A stretch of DNA of 64,000 nucleotides from Macrotrachela quadricornifera (lineage: Eukaryota > Rotifera > Eurotatoria > Philodinida > Philodinidae): positions 1 through 64,000 of the forward strand of contig JAJEKB010000883.1 of assembly GCA_022393335.1 (NCBI GenBank). The letters are read 5' to 3'. The translations under genes were made by a program, and so were the position numbers. Positions 60,657 through 64,000 of the stretch are shown one piece after another (the first letter of the stretch is position 1; the number at the start of each line of letters is the position of its first letter). The notes below the pieces were generated by a model. It did not search any database, had not been told where the DNA came from, and was given only the letters and a program-made list of their open reading frames with translations.

Positions 60657-62453
60657 TTTCTATTTTGTTTAATATAAATTTTACAATTACTAATAAATTT
60701 TTTATTAGAAAAAAATAAGAAAATCTAGAAAATAAATTTATTCGAAAAAGAAAAGATTCATAAATGAATTAAATATGAAATAGAACATAACTATTATCAA
60801 TTTTTGTTATCTTTTGAAATACGCTGTTGAATTGATAATTCATGATATACATTAGATAAATTTAAATTCCATTAATTAATAAAATTCTTTTGATGAACAA
60901 TAGATTCTTATACTCAAGTATGATAAACATCATTCATACTTTACAGATGTCATAATTATTTAAACAGGTTTCTAACTGGTTAACTAGAACCTCCAATCAT
61001 TGAATACATTGCTTACTTTTTTGGTACTGAAAGTGGGAAAGAAGAATAAGAAAAAAAAAAGGTTATACTGTTGTATGTGATCAAGCAGTAAAATTCATAA
61101 ATGAACATCTTCTTTTCATCAAAATTAAAATAAAAATTTAATTTATTTTCGTTTATTTTTATTTTTATTTTCAAAATTAATATCTCATTGTATTGTACAG
61201 TAAACTAATATTAGTTAATATCTTCTTTCATATCAATAGATTCTTATTAATTTTAACTAATATTGAATATATTCATCAGATCTAAAAACTAGACAAGAGT
61301 CACTTGATATTCTACCTATAATTCTAGAAAGAATATTAAGCATCTGTTGTATTTGACTGCTCAATGCATGGTGGAGAAAGAAAAGAAAAAAAAACAGAAC
61401 AATTAGCTTGTTCTTCTTAGTTATTCATATGCCTTTTTTTAGGAAGGGGCTACTCGTGCTATCTACACTGATGATTCTTTTTCTCACAATCTTTTTTTTC
61501 TTTTTCTTTGCGATTTGGTCGTATAGAAGACGATGAAAGACACACAAGCGCATTTTTTTCTTTTTCTCTCTATGTGTACGCTGTTGTTGCAGAAAAATAT
61601 CGGGTAAAAAAAAAAAAAACGAACGTTGTCGTTGTCGACGAGACAAAAGCGAGTTTATAACAGGAATCAATTCTTTTTTTTCTTCCTATATATGTATGTA
61701 TATTTTTTACAAGTTGATGAAGATATTAAAGCTATTAAGCTTTATTTTTTTTTGAGTAAAAGAAATCAGAAATACATAAAAAAAAAGGAAATATTTTATT
61801 TTATTTATTTCTTCCTAGTTATATCAAATAATTAAAATATATGTATTTTTTTCTTTTTTTCTTTTTTCTTAATAGGTATTTGGCGTTTTATTCTTATCAT
61901 ATTAGTTACCTGATGAATTAACTTGTCAAAGGATTAGTAGATATATTCATCGCTTGACTGGCTTTATTTATCGTTTCGCTTTTTTTTTATTTCGTATATA
62001 AATATATATATATATATACATGGAGAAAAAAAAAAAGAATTGATGTATTTTTAAGGTTACTATTAGCAAGCGAACAGATGTATGAATCATGATATTGTTG
62101 TTTTTTTCTCTTATGTTCTTTGGTATTGGCGTCATGTAATATTTTTCTTTCAGATAGATTTATTTATTTATTTATTAATCAGACGATTTATTTATTATTT
62201 GACAGAGAAACACGCGACGCATTTGCTCACCTATACATATACATATTGAGTCTGCCCCCGCTTTATTTATTTTTCAATACAAGGTTACAAAGCGACTTAC
62301 TAATATAATTTCAAAATCCGGTATATTGCTTCGTTATATATATATATATATACTATTGCTTATAAGAATTTCAATTGAAAAAATAGTATTTTATTATAAA
62401 ACGAATGTCAAAAGGAAAAACGTGTATGTTTTATTTATAATTTTTATGAACAA
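60657..62453. other. Divergent intergenic region
   Basis: About 1.8 kb between the SAC3-domain gene (-) and the putative exon at 62454 (+). Contains homopurine/homopyrimidine and T-rich runs and (TA)n near 62000-62020 and 62338-62351. Frames at 61425-61835 are low-complexity and were not accepted. Likely promoter region for both genes. Confidence 0.5.
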
Positions 62454-62706
62454 ATGGTGATGCTTGCTATTGTCAGAATGAACCATCTGACAAAAGCGAG
62501 TACAATTGTTACAATTTCAAATCCATCATTAACGAACGATGATCAAACACCATCTATTGTTAATAATGAGAAAATGCTTGTTATTAATGGAAATATATCC
62601 CAGGAACCAACAACACCATGTGTATTAAATACACCAAATACTTGTACAAAAAATTCAACATTTTTTTATGAAATGCCACCTAATATACATATACCAACAT
62701 TAACGG
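62454..62706 (+). CDS. Probable first coding exon of a gene continuing beyond the window
   Basis: An open frame from ATG 62454 (alternatives at 62460 or 62478) ends at a consensus donor ACGG|GTGAGA at 62706/62707, coding about 84 residues. The segment is Thr/Asn/Ser/Pro-rich and probably disordered (STIVTISNPSLTNDDQTPS, EPTTPCVLNTPNTCTKN), with no signal peptide. Codon choice resembles the real genes nearby, and no matching acceptor with a coding exon is seen before the window ends, so the gene would have a first intron over 1.3 kb, as for regulators such as transcription factors. Product unknown. Confidence 0.4.
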
Positions 62707-64000
62707 GTGAGACAATTTTCTTTTTTAGAATCTATATAATTTATTAAATTAAGAACGAAGAAAAAACAATATTTGAAATTTTTCTAATATATATATATAT
62801 ATACAAACAGTTGGTTTTTTTTTCTTTTGTCCTTTCATCATGTCACTTTATTGTAATTATTCGAGGAAAACAAAATAAGTATCAGATATTTTTAGTAAAT
62901 ATTGTTTGATGTATCATCTGTATCTATCGGTCATCTAAACTATCTTCAGTAATGCAGTGTTATCGACTATATATATATATATATATAATTGTAACGACAG
63001 TTGGATAATGATTATCATAAGAAAATGTCAAATGTCGATATGGTTAATTTATGTTATCTAACGTTTCACTATAGAAACTAGTAGTCGTCAAGTGTGTATA
63101 TATGTATGTATGTCATATTCAAGGTTTTTCTATCTTGTTGTATTTGTACATATTCTAATATGATTTCATCGAGTCCATTCATTCTTATTTGTATTATAAC
63201 ATATTCATTGTTTTGTTTTGTTTTTTTTTGCGTTTGGTAAAAAAATAGAAAATTAGTATTCTAATCACGTACCTGTCACTCATTAGGTTTAATAGAGAAT
63301 AAACAAGTTTTAATGTCCTTGAATATCTATTTTTGTTTGATATCGTTTTGAATTTATGGATAATTGTATTAATAAAAGCAGAAAATGACAATAACAAAAA
63401 CAAGTCAGTTCAGAATAATAAATAGACAGTCGATCGAGATGATCTGTGTCTCGTTAGGAATAATATCAGAGCACAAGTCATGTCTGTTATTTTGTAAGAG
63501 TGCAAAAGAAAGAAAACCTTGGTACAGATAATGATTAACAACATAAGCAAGTAGCATTTATGATGACGGGTAACAACACTTATTCAGTCACTTGTTATTT
63601 TCTATTCTATTTAAAATGAATATCTATTTTCTATAACAAATAATTGTAAGTAATAAATTGTATTTGATATTTATTGGTATTAGTATTTGTTAATTTAATT
63701 TTTTCTTTTTCTTTTTTTTTATTGTTCTATTGTGTCATCAACAGGTTAATATTTGTCAATGTGTCTTTATTTGAAGATAAGATGATGATTATCTTTTGAT
63801 TATCATATTGAGAATCTGTTTAAATTCTTATTTTTTCTTTTCTCCTTCTTCTTCTTCTTCTTCTTCTTCTTCTTCTTCGGATTTATATTATCGATCTCGA
63901 TCCGAATGAATAAAGAAAAAAAGGAAATCCTCGAACTTCTTTCGTCTTCGTTGAACTCCTATTACTATCAAGTGTATAATCCACCTTTGCGATAGAGAAA
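62707..64000 (+). other. Presumed long intron or 3' flank, nothing coding
   Basis: About 1.3 kb without coding signal to the window end, with (TA)n runs near 62790-62803 and 62969-62987 and the CTT microsatellite at 63845-63878. Confidence 0.4.
63845..63878. repeat. (CTT)n microsatellite
   Basis: Eleven uninterrupted CTT/TTC units in noncoding sequence. Confidence 0.95.

Noticed and set aside
61425..61835. Frames rich in Phe/Lys on both strands
   Set aside because: Products of T/A and TTTC runs in presumed promoter DNA.
1..64000. Search for tRNA, rRNA, CRISPR arrays, bacterial operons, viral or toxin genes
   Set aside because: Nothing with the required structure or sequence was seen; the window is spliced eukaryotic DNA.

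Overview
The window is nuclear DNA of a small invertebrate, most likely a bdelloid rotifer (Rotaria/Adineta type). The reasons are: about 70% A+T; compact genes split by GT-AG introns mostly 45-75 nt long; metazoan protein families (DGAT1, neprilysin-like M13 peptidase, SLC22 transporter, adenylyl cyclase-associated protein, collybistin/ASEF-type RhoGEF, LENG8-type SAC3 protein, rhodopsin-class receptors); and, beside them, a fungal/bacterial-type intradiol dioxygenase and a FLYWCH/MULE transposase-derived gene, both typical of the bdelloid accessory gene pool. The species assignment is inference. No rRNA, tRNA, CRISPR or bacterial operon was seen.

Layout. 1-9 kb: DGAT1 (+), M13 metallopeptidase (-), and an orphan basic Ser-rich protein (+). 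10-15 kb: RhoGEF (+, 11 exons). 15.7-18.6 kb: FLYWCH + degenerate MULE-transposase gene (+), with a premature TAG followed by residual coding exons. 18.6-25.2 kb: a gene-poor stretch with two degenerate tandem-repeat fields. 25-39 kb: sparse region with two rhodopsin-like GPCRs (-), two orphan genes and the intradiol dioxygenase (+). 39.9-49.8 kb: dense minus-strand cluster of SLC22 transporter, CAP and a CNBD2-like cyclic-nucleotide-binding-domain protein. One CNBD2 intron holds a separate plus-strand Ras-like pseudo-GTPase gene. 51.7-54.8 kb: two related secreted low-complexity proteins (-). 55.3-58.4 kb: a type-I cytokine-receptor-like membrane protein (-) carrying a fold-back element in one intron. 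59-60.7 kb: LENG8/SAC3 protein (-). About 62.5 kb: probable first coding exon of a gene running out of the window (+).

The gene models were spliced by hand. For every multi-exon gene except the last, open-ended one, exon phases sum exactly to an open reading frame, which is the main support for the boundaries given. The genes do not form one pathway. The most distinctive items are the probable horizontally acquired dioxygenase, the nested pseudo-GTPase, the decayed transposase-derived gene, the cytokine-receptor-like protein, the paired Arg-cluster/Asn-rich secreted proteins, and the intronic inverted-repeat element.
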